In this document: in pieces, positions 42,909 to 50,839 of the stretch | How the letters are laid out: every line of letters starts with the position of its first letter | Numbering within the stretch: position 1 is the stretch's first letter | NCBI RefSeq assembly: GCF_040611135.1 | Contig: NZ_JBEXNL010000022.1 | Coordinates: forward strand, 16,985-80,984 | Length of the DNA: 64,000 bases | Direction: 5' to 3' | Source of the DNA: Tsukamurella sp040611135 | Lineage (GTDB): Bacteria > Actinomycetota > Actinomycetes > Mycobacteriales > Mycobacteriaceae | Translations under genes and position numbers: made by a program | The notes under the pieces: generated by a model | Seen by the model: the letters and a program-made list of their open reading frames with translations, nothing else | Told to the model about the DNA's origin: nothing | The model's database searches: none

Positions 42909-43718
42909 CTACCCCAGCGTGGCATCGGTGAGATGACGCCACCGGTCCCACTCGTCGAGCCGTTCCTGGGCGTACCGCCGGGCGTCGTCGAGTGCGTGGC
43001 CGACGTAGAGGCGCAGCGGCGGGTTCTCGGTACCGGCGATCGAGACGATCGCCCGCGCCGCCTCGGCGAGGTCGCCCGTGGTTCCGTCGTACCAACGGCG
43101 ACCGATCGCCGCGTCCGAGGAGTAGTACGCATCGATCGGGGTCTCGGGCCTACTCGCGGACGCCCCGAGATTGGTCGCGAACATGCCCGGCTCGACGATG
43201 GTGAACGTCACGCCCAGATGCGCGAGGTCGCGGGACAGCGCCTCGGTGTACCCCTCGACGGCCCACTTCGTGGCCGAATACGCGCTCACGATGGGCAGGC
43301 CGACCACGCCGGCGAGCGACGAGAAGTTGATGATGTGACCACGGCCGCGCTGCCGCATGTCGGGTAGGACGGCCTTCATCGTCGACACGAGCCCGAAGAA
43401 GTTCGCGTCGAAGAGCTTTCGGATCTCGTCGAGGGTCAGCTCCTCAGCCGATCCGACCTGGGTGTAGCCAGCGGCGTTGACGAGGACATCGATCGGGCCG
43501 AACGTCGCTTCGGCAGCGGCGACCGCTGCACCCACCGAATCCTCATCGGTCACATCGAGGTACTGCACGAGTACGCCCTCCCGCGCGGCGAAGCTCGACG
43601 GTGTCTTGCCCAGATCGCGCATGGTGGCGGTGACAGTGGCGCCGGCGTCGGCGAAGGCGCCCACGAGCGCCTCGCCGAAGCCCGACGACGCGCCGGTGAT
43701 CAGGACGTTCTGCGGCAT
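42909..43718 (-). CDS. Short-chain dehydrogenase/reductase (SDR)
   Basis: The protein has 269 residues, a classical SDR: cofactor motif TGASSGFGEALV (about 7-18), NAAG, catalytic Ser-Tyr-Lys in NFSSLAGVVGLPIVSAYSATK (quoted in part) and the extended C-terminal region of the YgfF/retinol-dehydrogenase-like subgroup (IVEPGMFATNLGASAS). It has an AAGGAG Shine-Dalgarno. It follows the panE-like gene by 48 bp on the same strand, and the pair is probably controlled by the divergent TetR regulator. The substrate is unknown. Confidence 0.9.
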   Translation of the reverse strand: MPQNVLITGASSGFGEALVGAFADAGATVTATMRDLGKTPSSFAAREGVLVQYLDVTDEDSVGAAVAAAEATFGPIDVLVNAAGYTQVGSAEELTLDEIRKLFDANFFGLVSTMKAVLPDMRQRGRGHIINFSSLAGVVGLPIVSAYSATKWAVEGYTEALSRDLAHLGVTFTIVEPGMFATNLGASASRPETPIDAYYSSDAAIGRRWYDGTTGDLAEAARAIVSIAGTENPPLRLYVGHALDDARRYAQERLDEWDRWRHLTDATLG

Positions 43719-43766
43719 GGTGGTTCTCTCCTTGAGATCGTGTGGCGGATTCTGTTGTCGTGGAGG

Positions 43767-44720
43767 TCAGGCCCGGGCGGCGTCCGCGGCGGGGACGAGC
43801 GCGCGCAACCCGGCGAGCGGGGCACCGTCGACCCCGGCACGCGCGGCGAGCGCCTCCACCTGGCCGAGCAGCGTCGCGCTCTCCTGAGCGATGGTGCCGT
43901 TGAGGGTGCCGATCAGCCCCTTGCCCGCGGGCGTCGAGAAGGCCGCAACGAGCAGCGCGGTGAGAACGGGCGCCGGAAGATACTGCAAGACCTTCAGATT
44001 CGAGGGATCGATCGTGGCACCGGATCCACTGACTGCACGCAGCCCGGCCTGAACCGCGGCGCCGAGCGCGCTTGCGGACTTCCAGCCGAGACGGGGACCG
44101 ATGCCCTCACGCGCGGGCAGGAAGGACGCTGCCACCATGGGGGCGACGACGGCGGCGTGCGTCTTGAGCCAGGAATCCATCCGCTCGGAGATCACGGTCG
44201 GGATGCCGGCATCGTCGAACAGCGCCTTGAGGCCCCGCACGTCTTCGGTGACGGAACCGTCGGGACGTCCCACTGTGGTGCTCTGCACGAAGCCCGGCAC
44301 GATGGAGTACTCGATGACGCCATCCTTGTTCTCCGCGACGATCGCAGGGAATCCCCAGGTCACCCGGTCCGCGCCGAGCTGATCGTTCCAGCCGTCGGCG
44401 TCGGTCGCGTTGTTGAGCATCGGCATGATCCGGCGCGAGCCGTTGGCGGCGAGAGTGGGCACCAGGTCGTCGAACTGTTGACGCTGGACCGGGGCGATCA
44501 CGAGGTCGAAGTCGCCCTCGAGCGCGGGAGCCGTGGTGACAGCCGCCCGCTGAGCCTTGCCACCGGAGACGCCGCGCACCCCGTCGGCCTCGATCGCTGC
44601 GCGGCGCTCCGGGTTGCGCACGACCATCGTCACGTCGTGCCCGGCGTCCGCGAGCTTGAGGGCGAAAACGCTGCCGATCGCCCCTGCCCCGATGATCGCT
44701 ACCCGCCATTGATCCGACAT
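43767..44720 (-). CDS. Ketopantoate-reductase-family (ApbA/PanE) oxidoreductase
   Basis: The protein has 317 residues. NADP motif IIGAGAIGSVFALKLADAG is at 10-28. The C-terminal helical domain includes DSWLKTHAAVVAPMVAA, with the catalytic Lys in LKTHAA. It fits the 2-dehydropantoate 2-reductase fold. Genomic context (SDR partner, own TetR) suggests a detoxification or catabolic paralogue rather than pantothenate synthesis. The ATG at 44720 lies 23 bp from a TetR-type operator. Confidence 0.85.
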   Translation of the reverse strand: MSDQWRVAIIGAGAIGSVFALKLADAGHDVTMVVRNPERRAAIEADGVRGVSGGKAQRAAVTTAPALEGDFDLVIAPVQRQQFDDLVPTLAANGSRRIMPMLNNATDADGWNDQLGADRVTWGFPAIVAENKDGVIEYSIVPGFVQSTTVGRPDGSVTEDVRGLKALFDDAGIPTVISERMDSWLKTHAAVVAPMVAASFLPAREGIGPRLGWKSASALGAAVQAGLRAVSGSGATIDPSNLKVLQYLPAPVLTALLVAAFSTPAGKGLIGTLNGTIAQESATLLGQVEALAARAGVDGAPLAGLRALVPAADAARA

Positions 44721-44743
44721 CCGGAGGTCTCCGTTCCACAAGT

Positions 44744-44763
44744 GAGAAACACTGACGTTTCTC
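44744..44763. promoter_or_regulatory. Operator for the divergent TetR
   Basis: GAGAAAC-ACTGAC-GTTTCTC has perfect 7-bp arms and a 6-bp spacer. It lies centrally in the 61-bp gap between the panE-like and TetR genes. A TATCAT -10-like box (44767-44772) for the regulator adjoins it. Confidence 0.75.
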
Positions 44764-44781
44764 GAATATCATGGCCCAACG

Positions 44782-45447
44782 ATGACCGATGCCGAGAAAT
44801 TCCCGCCCCTTCCCCGTGGTCCGCATCACCTGGGCCCCGAGCAGGTCGCGGCTTCGCAGCGCGCTCGGATGCTGGACGCCATGGCGCGGTCGGTGGCGAC
44901 GAGAGGCTACGCGGAAACGACGGTGGCGGACGTCGTGCGTCTGGCGGGCGTGTCGCGCAAGACCTTCTACCAGCAGTTCGCCAACAAAGAGGATTGCTAT
45001 CGCGCAGCGTTCGACCACGCCGCGCACCGCGTGACCGCCGCCCTGAACGAGGAGTCGTGGCGCGCCGCGGGCACCGAGCGGAAGCGGATCGAGCGGCTGT
45101 ACGCGAGCCTGACCGCCGCCCTCGCCGGCATGCCCGACTACACCCGCGCCTTCGTTGCGGCAGCCCCGCAACCGGTGGACGAGGTTCTCGCGTGCCAGGA
45201 GCGATGGCGCGCGACCTCGATGCGCGCACTCGGCGAGATCTACTCTGCGACCGCGAGAGCGCCCGCCGAGCTTCCGCACGCGGTGGCCCGCGCAGCCGTG
45301 GGGGCGACGGACTCGCTGATCCTGGAGCACATCGCCACCCGCGGACCCGAGACACTCGGCTCGCTCACGCCGATCCTGAGCGCGGTCGCGAACGCACTAC
45401 TCGACGCCGCCGGAACGATCACCAGCTCGTCGTCAACCGGTGATTGA
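44782..45447 (+). CDS. TetR-family regulator
   Basis: The protein has 221 residues. The HTH is at about residues 46-78 (TTVADVVRLAGVSRKTFYQQFANKEDC, quoted in part), a textbook TetR motif with FYxxFxxKE. A helical effector domain follows. No Shine-Dalgarno is seen and the -10-like TATCAT ends 9 nt upstream, consistent with a leaderless or very short leader. It most likely represses the divergent panE-SDR pair and itself through the palindrome at 44744-44763. Confidence 0.92.
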   Translation: MTDAEKFPPLPRGPHHLGPEQVAASQRARMLDAMARSVATRGYAETTVADVVRLAGVSRKTFYQQFANKEDCYRAAFDHAAHRVTAALNEESWRAAGTERKRIERLYASLTAALAGMPDYTRAFVAAAPQPVDEVLACQERWRATSMRALGEIYSATARAPAELPHAVARAAVGATDSLILEHIATRGPETLGSLTPILSAVANALLDAAGTITSSSSTGD

Positions 45448-45457
45448 CAAATCCGTC

Positions 45458-45478
45458 GCGTCAACTCATGCTTGACGC
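45458..45478. promoter_or_regulatory. Inverted repeat abutting the start of the Clp-N/HTH gene
   Basis: GCGTCAA-CTCATGC-TTGACGC has perfect 7-bp arms and a 7-bp spacer, ending at the base before the ATG. CATGCTTGA is also directly repeated (45467-45475 and overlapping the start). It is a plausible autoregulatory operator for the HTH-containing product. Confidence 0.65.
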
Positions 45479-46201
45479 ATGCTTGAGAACTCCCCCGTCA
45501 GCCTCGACCAGCTCATCCGGACGGTGCACGCCCTACATCCCGAGGGCAGCGCGCTCGAGCACCTGGGCGACGCCGTGGCCATCGCCGCGCACCTCGGCGA
45601 GACCGCCGACCATCTCGTCGGTCACTTCGTCGACCAGGCGCGGCGCAACGGCGCCACGTGGACCTCGATCGGCGAGTCCATGGGGATGACCAAGCAGGCG
45701 GCGCAGCAGCGCTCCGCTCCCCCCAGCATCGACCCGGCCACCCTGATCGAGGCGTCGGGTTCGCCGTACTCGCGCTTCACACCCCGAGCCCGCAGCGTGG
45801 TGGTCGCAGCACAGGAAGAGGCGCGCGCCGCAGGGAGCCCGGTGATCGACACCGACCACATCCTGCTGGGACTCTTCCGTGAGCCCGAGGGCATCGCGGC
45901 GCGGCTGCTCGTCGGGCGCGGCGTGACCGAGACCGCGGTGCGGGCGCGGATTCCCGTCGCGGACGACACCGACGCGCCCGAGCTCATCCCGTTCTCGACG
46001 GCGGGCAGGAAGACCGTCGACATGGTCCTGCGCGAGGCGCTGCGACTGGGCCACAATTACGTCGGCACGGAGCACGTCCTCCTCGGCGTCCTCGCCGAGG
46101 GCACCGGCCCGGGCGCGACCATCCTCGCCGAGCTCGGTGTGGACCATGCGCAGATCGACGCCGCCGTCCGGGAGATCCTGTCGGCGTACTCGACGCAGTG
46201 A
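45479..46201 (+). CDS. Clp N-domain protein with N-terminal HTH
   Basis: The protein has 240 residues. Residues about 1-75 carry a helix-turn-helix-like segment (TWTSIGESMGMTKQAAQQR at about 60-78). Residues about 95-240 hold two Clp_N repeats (RSVVVAAQEEARAAGSPVID then HILLGLFREPEG, and VDMVLREALRLGHNYVG then HVLLGVLAEG) similar to the ClpC N-domain. There is no AAA+ ATPase. Such stand-alone Clp-N proteins may act as ClpC adaptor mimics; fused to an HTH, it could be a regulator that senses or recruits Clp. The start directly follows a perfect inverted repeat. Confidence 0.85.
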   Translation: MLENSPVSLDQLIRTVHALHPEGSALEHLGDAVAIAAHLGETADHLVGHFVDQARRNGATWTSIGESMGMTKQAAQQRSAPPSIDPATLIEASGSPYSRFTPRARSVVVAAQEEARAAGSPVIDTDHILLGLFREPEGIAARLLVGRGVTETAVRARIPVADDTDAPELIPFSTAGRKTVDMVLREALRLGHNYVGTEHVLLGVLAEGTGPGATILAELGVDHAQIDAAVREILSAYSTQ

Positions 46202-46237
46202 CACGCACGCGTCGCGATCACCCGCGGCGCTGACGGT

Positions 46238-46861
46238 TCAGCCGAGCCGCTCGATCAGGGTCGCCGCACCCGCCCCACCCAGGTCGGGCACGGCGACGGT
46301 GCGGCCGCTCACCGCCAGGAGCAGGGCCAGCAACGGTCCGGTGACCTCCGGACCATCGCCGATGGTGACGTCCGCGTCGGTGGCGCGCAGCCGCAGACCG
46401 GCGACATGCTCCTTGGCGCCGCCCATGCCCGTTCCGGTCCGCGCCTGCAGCCGCAGCGCGCGCTCGACGGCCTCGACGGGGTACTCCCCCACCGCGCCGA
46501 GCGGGCGACGGATGTCCTCGCCGTGCACCACGACCTCGACGAGTCGCGTGTCCAGCGGCGCCGGCGGGCCCGACGTGCGAGCGACGAGCGCCCGGAAGCG
46601 TTCGAGCATCTGCGGCGCGGGCCCGATCTCACGGTCGACACCGTTCTGGTTGTCACGATCGAAGTCGAAGCGCGCGAGGATCATTCCCTTGACGAAGCCG
46701 AGACGCGTGGTGTCCGCCGTGGAGATCTGATGCGCGACGACGTCCCGCACGCGCCACCCCGGGCACAGCGACGGGGTGTCCCATCGCGCGTCGTCGATAT
46801 CCTCCAGGAAGGAGATCAGGGCGCGGCGCTCCGCGTGGACCAGCTGCCAGACATCGGACAT
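46238..46861 (-). CDS. MDMPI-fold (DinB-like) mycothiol-dependent maleylpyruvate isomerase family protein
   Basis: The protein has 207 residues. The N-terminal four-helix metal-binding domain reads LVHAERRALISFLEDI, PGWRVRDVVAHQIS and VVVHGEDIRRPLG; the three His-bearing helices (His 9, His 45 and His in VVHGED) are the expected metal ligands. It resembles the TIGR03085/TIGR03083 group. Family members use mycothiol as cofactor in actinobacteria, though the substrate is mostly unknown. It has an AGGAG Shine-Dalgarno adjacent to the ATG. It lies just downstream of the ECF42-type sigma gene on the same strand. Confidence 0.8.
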   Translation of the reverse strand: MSDVWQLVHAERRALISFLEDIDDARWDTPSLCPGWRVRDVVAHQISTADTTRLGFVKGMILARFDFDRDNQNGVDREIGPAPQMLERFRALVARTSGPPAPLDTRLVEVVVHGEDIRRPLGAVGEYPVEAVERALRLQARTGTGMGGAKEHVAGLRLRATDADVTIGDGPEVTGPLLALLLAVSGRTVAVPDLGGAGAATLIERLG

Positions 46862-46897
46862 GGAACTCCTTCGTCCCGCTCACCGTAGCGCGCCGCA

Positions 46898-48091
46898 TCA
46901 CCGGAGAGGGCGGAATCGGCGGGCGCGGTCCGCGAGGTACTCACGTTCGGCCGGATCGGTCGTCAGGGACACCGCCTTGGCGTACGCGGACTCCGCCGCG
47001 TGGTCGCCGAGTTGGTCCAACAGGTGTGCGCGCAGCGCCCAGACCGATTGCAGGCGCTCGGCACCGTCGACGGCGTCGAGCGCGGCGAGACCGGCACGCG
47101 CACCGTCGGTCTCCGCGACGACGGCGGCGCGCGCGACGCCTGCCCCGCGGGTCGGCGCGATGACGGCGAGGGCGTCGTAGAGGCGCAGCAGGACGGGCCA
47201 GTCCGGCGGATCGCCGGGAGCGCGGGCGCAGTGCACCGCCCCGATCGACGCCTCCAGTTGGAACCTCCCGACGGCGCCGAGCGCGTGGGCGGCACGCAGC
47301 CGGCGGTGTCCGGCGGCGACGAGGTCGCGGTCCCACCGGGCCGGATCCTGCTGGGCCAGCGGGACGTACCGTCCGTCCTCGTCGACGCGGGCGGGTAGCC
47401 GGGCACTCGAGAGGTACATCAGGGCGGCCAGTCCGTGCGCCTCCGCGACCGACGGTGCCGCCTCGACGACGGTGCCCATGAGGCCCAGGAGCAGGGCGTG
47501 CCGCTCGCGCGGCGGCGTCGGCCATTCGATGGCGTACGAGGCGTAGATCGCCTCGAGGACGGGGTCGAGCCGGGCCTCGAGTGGGGCGCCCTCGGGGACC
47601 GCGAACGGGATCCCGCCGTGCGCGATGCGCTTCTTCGCGCGGGTGAGCCGGGCGGCCATGGTGGCCGCGGGGACGAGGAAGGCCGCGCCGATCTGTGCGG
47701 CCGTGAACCCGAGGACCGTGTTGAGCATGAGCGGCACTCCGGCCGCCCCGAGGTCGGGGTGTGCGCACACCAGCAGGAGCTCGAGACGACGGTCCGCGGC
47801 GGCACCGGGCTCCGGATGGTCGTGCGCGGCATCGTCGAACGGGACGGACGTGCGCTCGGCCGCCGAGCGCCACCGATCCCGTTGACGGTTCCGCGCCACC
47901 GTGAGCAGCCAGGCATCAGGATCGTCGGGGACGCCGTCGACGGGCCACCGGGTCAGGGCCCGCTCGAAGGCGTCGGCGAGCGCGTCCTCGGCGGCGGCCA
48001 GGTCGTGCGTGCGGGCGGCGAGCAGCGCCAGCAACCTGCCGTACGAGGTGCGCGCGGCGGTCTCCGCCCGCACCCCGGCGTCGACGTCCAT
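46898..48091 (-). CDS. ECF42-type RNA polymerase sigma factor with C-terminal TPR-like domain
   Basis: The protein has 397 residues. Sigma region 2 lies at about 15-80 (LAAAEDALADAFERALTRWP, AWLLTVARNRQRDRWR) and region 4 at about 105-165 (LLMLNTVLGFTAAQIGAAF equivalent, then VPAATMAARLTRAKKRI). A long C-terminal helical repeat domain (DUF6596-like, about 185-397; ALLLGLMGTVVEAAPSVAEAHG, AADALAVIAPTRG equivalent) is the mark of ECF42/SigJ-like factors. It has no anti-sigma gene beside it. Its ATG overlaps the TGA of the DGPF gene by one base (TGATG), the conserved partnership of this group. Confidence 0.88.
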   Translation of the reverse strand: MDVDAGVRAETAARTSYGRLLALLAARTHDLAAAEDALADAFERALTRWPVDGVPDDPDAWLLTVARNRQRDRWRSAAERTSVPFDDAAHDHPEPGAAADRRLELLLVCAHPDLGAAGVPLMLNTVLGFTAAQIGAAFLVPAATMAARLTRAKKRIAHGGIPFAVPEGAPLEARLDPVLEAIYASYAIEWPTPPRERHALLLGLMGTVVEAAPSVAEAHGLAALMYLSSARLPARVDEDGRYVPLAQQDPARWDRDLVAAGHRRLRAAHALGAVGRFQLEASIGAVHCARAPGDPPDWPVLLRLYDALAVIAPTRGAGVARAAVVAETDGARAGLAALDAVDGAERLQSVWALRAHLLDQLGDHAAESAYAKAVSLTTDPAEREYLADRARRFRPLR

Positions 48092-48477
48092 CAGTCCGTG
48101 CAGGCGTTGGTGTTCCAGATGCCCTCGTCGCAGGCCGCGGCGACCCTCCGGACCTCGATCACGGCGTACTGGGTGGCCGGATGCTTCTCCGCCCAGGCGA
48201 TCGCGGCGTCGCGGTCCGGCACGTCCAGGAGGAAGACGCCGGCGAGCGCCTCGCGGGTGTCGGCGAAGGGACCGTCCTGGACCCGGAGGTCACCGTCGCG
48301 CCGGGTGACGGTGACCGTCTGCGCCTGCGGTTCCAGGATCTCTGCGCCGATCAGCACACCCGCGGCGTGCAGCGCGGCGGTGTAGTCCGCCATCGCCCGC
48401 TGCATCTGCAGCATGGCCTCCATCGGAACGTCACCCTCGGCGGGCTCGGCGTTGTTGAGCAGCAGTGCGTAATGCAT
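48091..48477 (-). CDS. YCII/DGPF-domain protein, partner of the ECF42 sigma factor
   Basis: The protein has 128 residues. The DGPF motif appears as VQDGPFADTREALAGVFLLD (about 74-93), preceded by YALLLNNAEPAEG. The YCII-like fold has conserved His/Asp residues, but no enzyme activity is established for this group. It is co-translated with the downstream sigma factor. In characterised actinobacteria, ECF42 factors control neighbouring DGPF genes, so this gene is a likely direct target. Confidence 0.9.
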   Translation of the reverse strand: MHYALLLNNAEPAEGDVPMEAMLQMQRAMADYTAALHAAGVLIGAEILEPQAQTVTVTRRDGDLRVQDGPFADTREALAGVFLLDVPDRDAAIAWAEKHPATQYAVIEVRRVAAACDEGIWNTNACTD

Positions 48478-48561
48478 GATTCCTCCTCGTGTCCACTCTG
48501 CCCCAGGGGCGGGGCACAGTAATGACGATCGAGGCGCGCCGGAATCGACAGCGTGAGCCGA

Positions 48562-49047
48562 TCAGGCGTACTGCAGATTCGCGCGCGGGATCCTGCCGTC
48601 GGCGATGGTGAAGTCGAAGCTCGCCCTGAAGCCGCCGCCCGAGTTGCGATTCACCTCGACCAGGATCTTCTGACCGTCGGCGCGGCGCTCCTCCACGCTG
48701 AGAACCTTGATCGTGTAGCCGGTGACCTCGGGCTCGGCGAACGAGCGGATCTCCTGGTGGCCGCGGAAGGTACGGGTGTCATCGACCAGGACCCCGTCGG
48801 CCGGGAACAGGTTCACCATGGACGTGGCGTCGCGGTCGTTCCACGCGTCGACGAAGGCCTCGGCGACCGGATCCATCTGGAACCGGCCGGCGGCGGGCGA
48901 GACGGAGGACACTGCGGCGACGGAGGCCCCGCCGGACGAGGTCGGGCCGACGCCGTTCGAGCTCGACCCGCACCCGGCGAGCGCGATCGCGGCGGCGACG
49001 GTGACGACGGCGAGCGCCGGACGGCGGCTGACGGTGCGGAACATCAT
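48562..49047 (-). CDS. Lipoprotein with SnoaL-like/NTF2-fold domain
   Basis: The protein has 161 residues (MM start; second Met at 49044). The lipobox lies in AAAIALAGCGSSSNG. A Ser/Gly-rich linker (about 25-50) leads to an NTF2/SnoaL-like domain: VAEAFVDAWNDRDATSMVNLFP, FRGHQEIRSF, ILVEVNRNSGGGF. Such domains bind or turn over small molecules or act as scaffolds. It is exported to the outer face of the membrane. Its function is unknown; it is monocistronic. Confidence 0.8.
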   Translation of the reverse strand: MMFRTVSRRPALAVVTVAAAIALAGCGSSSNGVGPTSSGGASVAAVSSVSPAAGRFQMDPVAEAFVDAWNDRDATSMVNLFPADGVLVDDTRTFRGHQEIRSFAEPEVTGYTIKVLSVEERRADGQKILVEVNRNSGGGFRASFDFTIADGRIPRANLQYA

Positions 49048-49151
49048 GGGAAGCCCTTCGTTCGGTGCGACTGATTACCCCATCGTGCGCGATTCGTCCG
49101 GTTTCGCCCAGATGCTTCCGTTCGGGGGTACCGCCGGCAACCCTTTCCCGA

Positions 49152-49835
49152 TCAGAGGAGCGCGAGCACCGCCTCGGCGACGGGGTGCGCGCTCGCCGGA
49201 TTCTGGCCGGTCACGACGGTGCCGTCGGTGACGGCGAAGGGGGCCCAGGCCTCGTCGGCCTGCACGTACGTCGCTCCGAGCGCGGCGATGCGCTCCTCGA
49301 GGTTGAACGGAACGATGGCATCGAGGCCCGCGAGGACCTCCTCGTTCCAGGAGAACCCGGCGATGCGGCGGCCGGCGATGAGCGGCGCACCGTCGGTCCT
49401 GGTCGCACCGAGCAGGCCCGCGGTGCCGTGGCAGACCGCGGAGACGACCTTGCCGGCACCGTCGAACTCGCGCAGCAGGGCCGCCAGACGCTCGTCCGTC
49501 GGGAAGTCGAACATCACGCCGTGCCCACCCGTGAGGTAGATCGCGTCGAAGTCCGCGACGTCGACGTCGTTGAGGGACACCGTGTTCCGAAGCCGATCCA
49601 TGAAGGCGGGATCGTCGTAGCGGGCGCGGGTGCCGCCCTGCGCGAGCACCTCGTGGCTGAGCGATTCGGGGTCGATCGGGACGAAGCCGCCGTCGATGCT
49701 CGCGATGACGGTGGTGTGGCCCGCCGCCTCGACGGCGTCCACGAAGTGCGTCAACTCCCCCAACCACAGGCCGGTGCGACGGCCGCTGACCTCGTAGGAC
49801 GGGACGCTGGTGGTGACGACCAGGATGGTGCTCAT
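49152..49835 (-). CDS. DJ-1/PfpI family protein (Hsp31/glyoxalase III-like)
   Basis: The protein has 227 residues. The nucleophile elbow is VSAVCHGTAGLLG (Cys about residue 132), with a catalytic-type His directly after and the Glu near YEVSGRRTGLWLGELTHF. IYLTGGHGVMFDFP matches Hsp31-type class I GATase-like proteins that detoxify methylglyoxal or repair glycated proteins. It is divergent from a MarR-like regulator over a striking array of 11-bp repeats, and is presumably controlled by it. Confidence 0.9.
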   Translation of the reverse strand: MSTILVVTTSVPSYEVSGRRTGLWLGELTHFVDAVEAAGHTTVIASIDGGFVPIDPESLSHEVLAQGGTRARYDDPAFMDRLRNTVSLNDVDVADFDAIYLTGGHGVMFDFPTDERLAALLREFDGAGKVVSAVCHGTAGLLGATRTDGAPLIAGRRIAGFSWNEEVLAGLDAIVPFNLEERIAALGATYVQADEAWAPFAVTDGTVVTGQNPASAHPVAEAVLALL

Positions 49836-49851
49836 CGTGACTCTCCGATCA

Positions 49852-49910
49852 TAATTGATTTGCTCGACAACTGAACCGTATCACAATTGATATGTATGGC
49901 AACTGATATG
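49852..49910. promoter_or_regulatory. Array of four direct repeats with 16-bp period
   Basis: Copies of CAAYTGATATG start at 49852 (TAATTGATTTG), 49868 (CAACTGAACCG), 49884 (CAATTGATATG) and 49900 (CAACTGATATG). Starts are exactly 16 bp apart; copies 3 and 4 are perfect, 1 and 2 match at 9 and 8 of 11 positions. TATC/GATA arms around copy 3 also give a partial palindrome. The array fills the gap between the DJ-1 and MarR genes, covering both promoters. A TAGACT -10 (49921-49926) for the MarR gene follows. Confidence 0.8.
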
Positions 49911-49932
49911 TGAGACCTGCTAGACTGCGGGC

Positions 49933-50376
49933 ATGGCAGAACACGAGGAGACCTGCGATTTCGGCTGGTCCGTGGGGGTGCTGAACAAGGCCTACGCGGA
50001 GGCGATGTCGCCGATCCTGGACCGGATCCCCCGCGGGATCCGCGGCTATCAGACGCTCTACGCGGCCGCCACGTACGACCTGCCGACGCAGCTCGCCCTC
50101 GCCGAGTACCTGGTCATCGACAAGTCGGTCATGCCCTACGTGGTCGACGACCTCGTGGAGGCGGGTCTGGTGCGCCGGGAACCGTCACCGACGGACCGAC
50201 GGGCCCGTCGGGTGGTGCCCACCGATACGGGCCTGAGGACGCTCCGCGAGGTGCGCGAGGCGGTCGCGGGCGCGGAAGCGGCACTGCTGGAGCCGCTCTC
50301 CGCCGACGACGCCGCGGTTCTGCGGCGCGCCGTCGCGATCGTCGCCCGGACCTCGCGCGACGGCTGCGCGGGTTAG
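49933..50376 (+). CDS. MarR-family regulator divergent from the DJ-1 gene
   Basis: The protein has 147 residues. The winged-helix lies at about 45-110: LPTQLALAEYLVIDKSVMPYVVDDLVEAGL (quoted in part; recognition helix) and wing REPSPTDRRARRVVPTDTG. The -10 TAGACT ends 6 nt before the ATG, so transcription probably begins at the start codon (leaderless). Residue Cys8 (EETCDFGW) is a possible redox-sensing cysteine, consistent with control of a carbonyl/oxidative-stress gene. It likely binds the repeat array at 49852-49910. Confidence 0.88.
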   Translation: MAEHEETCDFGWSVGVLNKAYAEAMSPILDRIPRGIRGYQTLYAAATYDLPTQLALAEYLVIDKSVMPYVVDDLVEAGLVRREPSPTDRRARRVVPTDTGLRTLREVREAVAGAEAALLEPLSADDAAVLRRAVAIVARTSRDGCAG

Positions 50377-50389
50377 ACGGCCACGCGGC

Positions 50390-50839
50390 TCAGTCCTGCG
50401 GCAGCGCGAGGTGCAGCAGCGGGTACGGCAGTCCGTCGCCGTCCGTCTCGCTGCGGCCCGTCACCACGAAGCCGCTGTGCGCGTAGAAGCCCACGGCCTG
50501 TCCGTTCTGCTCGTTGACGTCGACGGTGCGCACACCCTGCTCGCGGACCACGAGGTCGAGGAGTGCGCGACCGACGCCGCGCCCGCGGGCCTCGGCGTGC
50601 ACGAACAGCATTGCGAGGTCCTCCCCCGCCGTCCCCGCGAACCCGACCGGCGCACCGTCGAACTCCGCGACCGTGAGCCGGACCTGCGGGAAGTAGTCGC
50701 TCGCGAGCCTGCTCTCGATCGCGCCGCGGTCGGCGGGGGCCAGGAAGTCGTGCGTCGCGTCGATGGAGCTGCGCCAGATCGCGACCAGGTCGCCGTACTC
50801 GGCCGGGCCCCGGCAAGCCCGCAGTCGCGGCGCCGTCAC
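50390..50839 (-). CDS. GNAT N-acetyltransferase
   Basis: The protein has 149 residues. The acetyl-CoA-binding loop is ARGRGVGRALLDLVV (Q/RxxGxG/A motif, about 88-102), with LAMLFVHAEA before it and AVGFYAHSGFVVTGRSETD after it. It resembles the YjaB/PA4866-like small GNAT group that modifies amines. The GTG at 50839 overlaps the stop of the peroxiredoxin gene by 4 bp, so the two are coupled. The substrate is unknown. Confidence 0.88.
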   Translation of the reverse strand: MTAPRLRACRGPAEYGDLVAIWRSSIDATHDFLAPADRGAIESRLASDYFPQVRLTVAEFDGAPVGFAGTAGEDLAMLFVHAEARGRGVGRALLDLVVREQGVRTVDVNEQNGQAVGFYAHSGFVVTGRSETDGDGLPYPLLHLALPQD

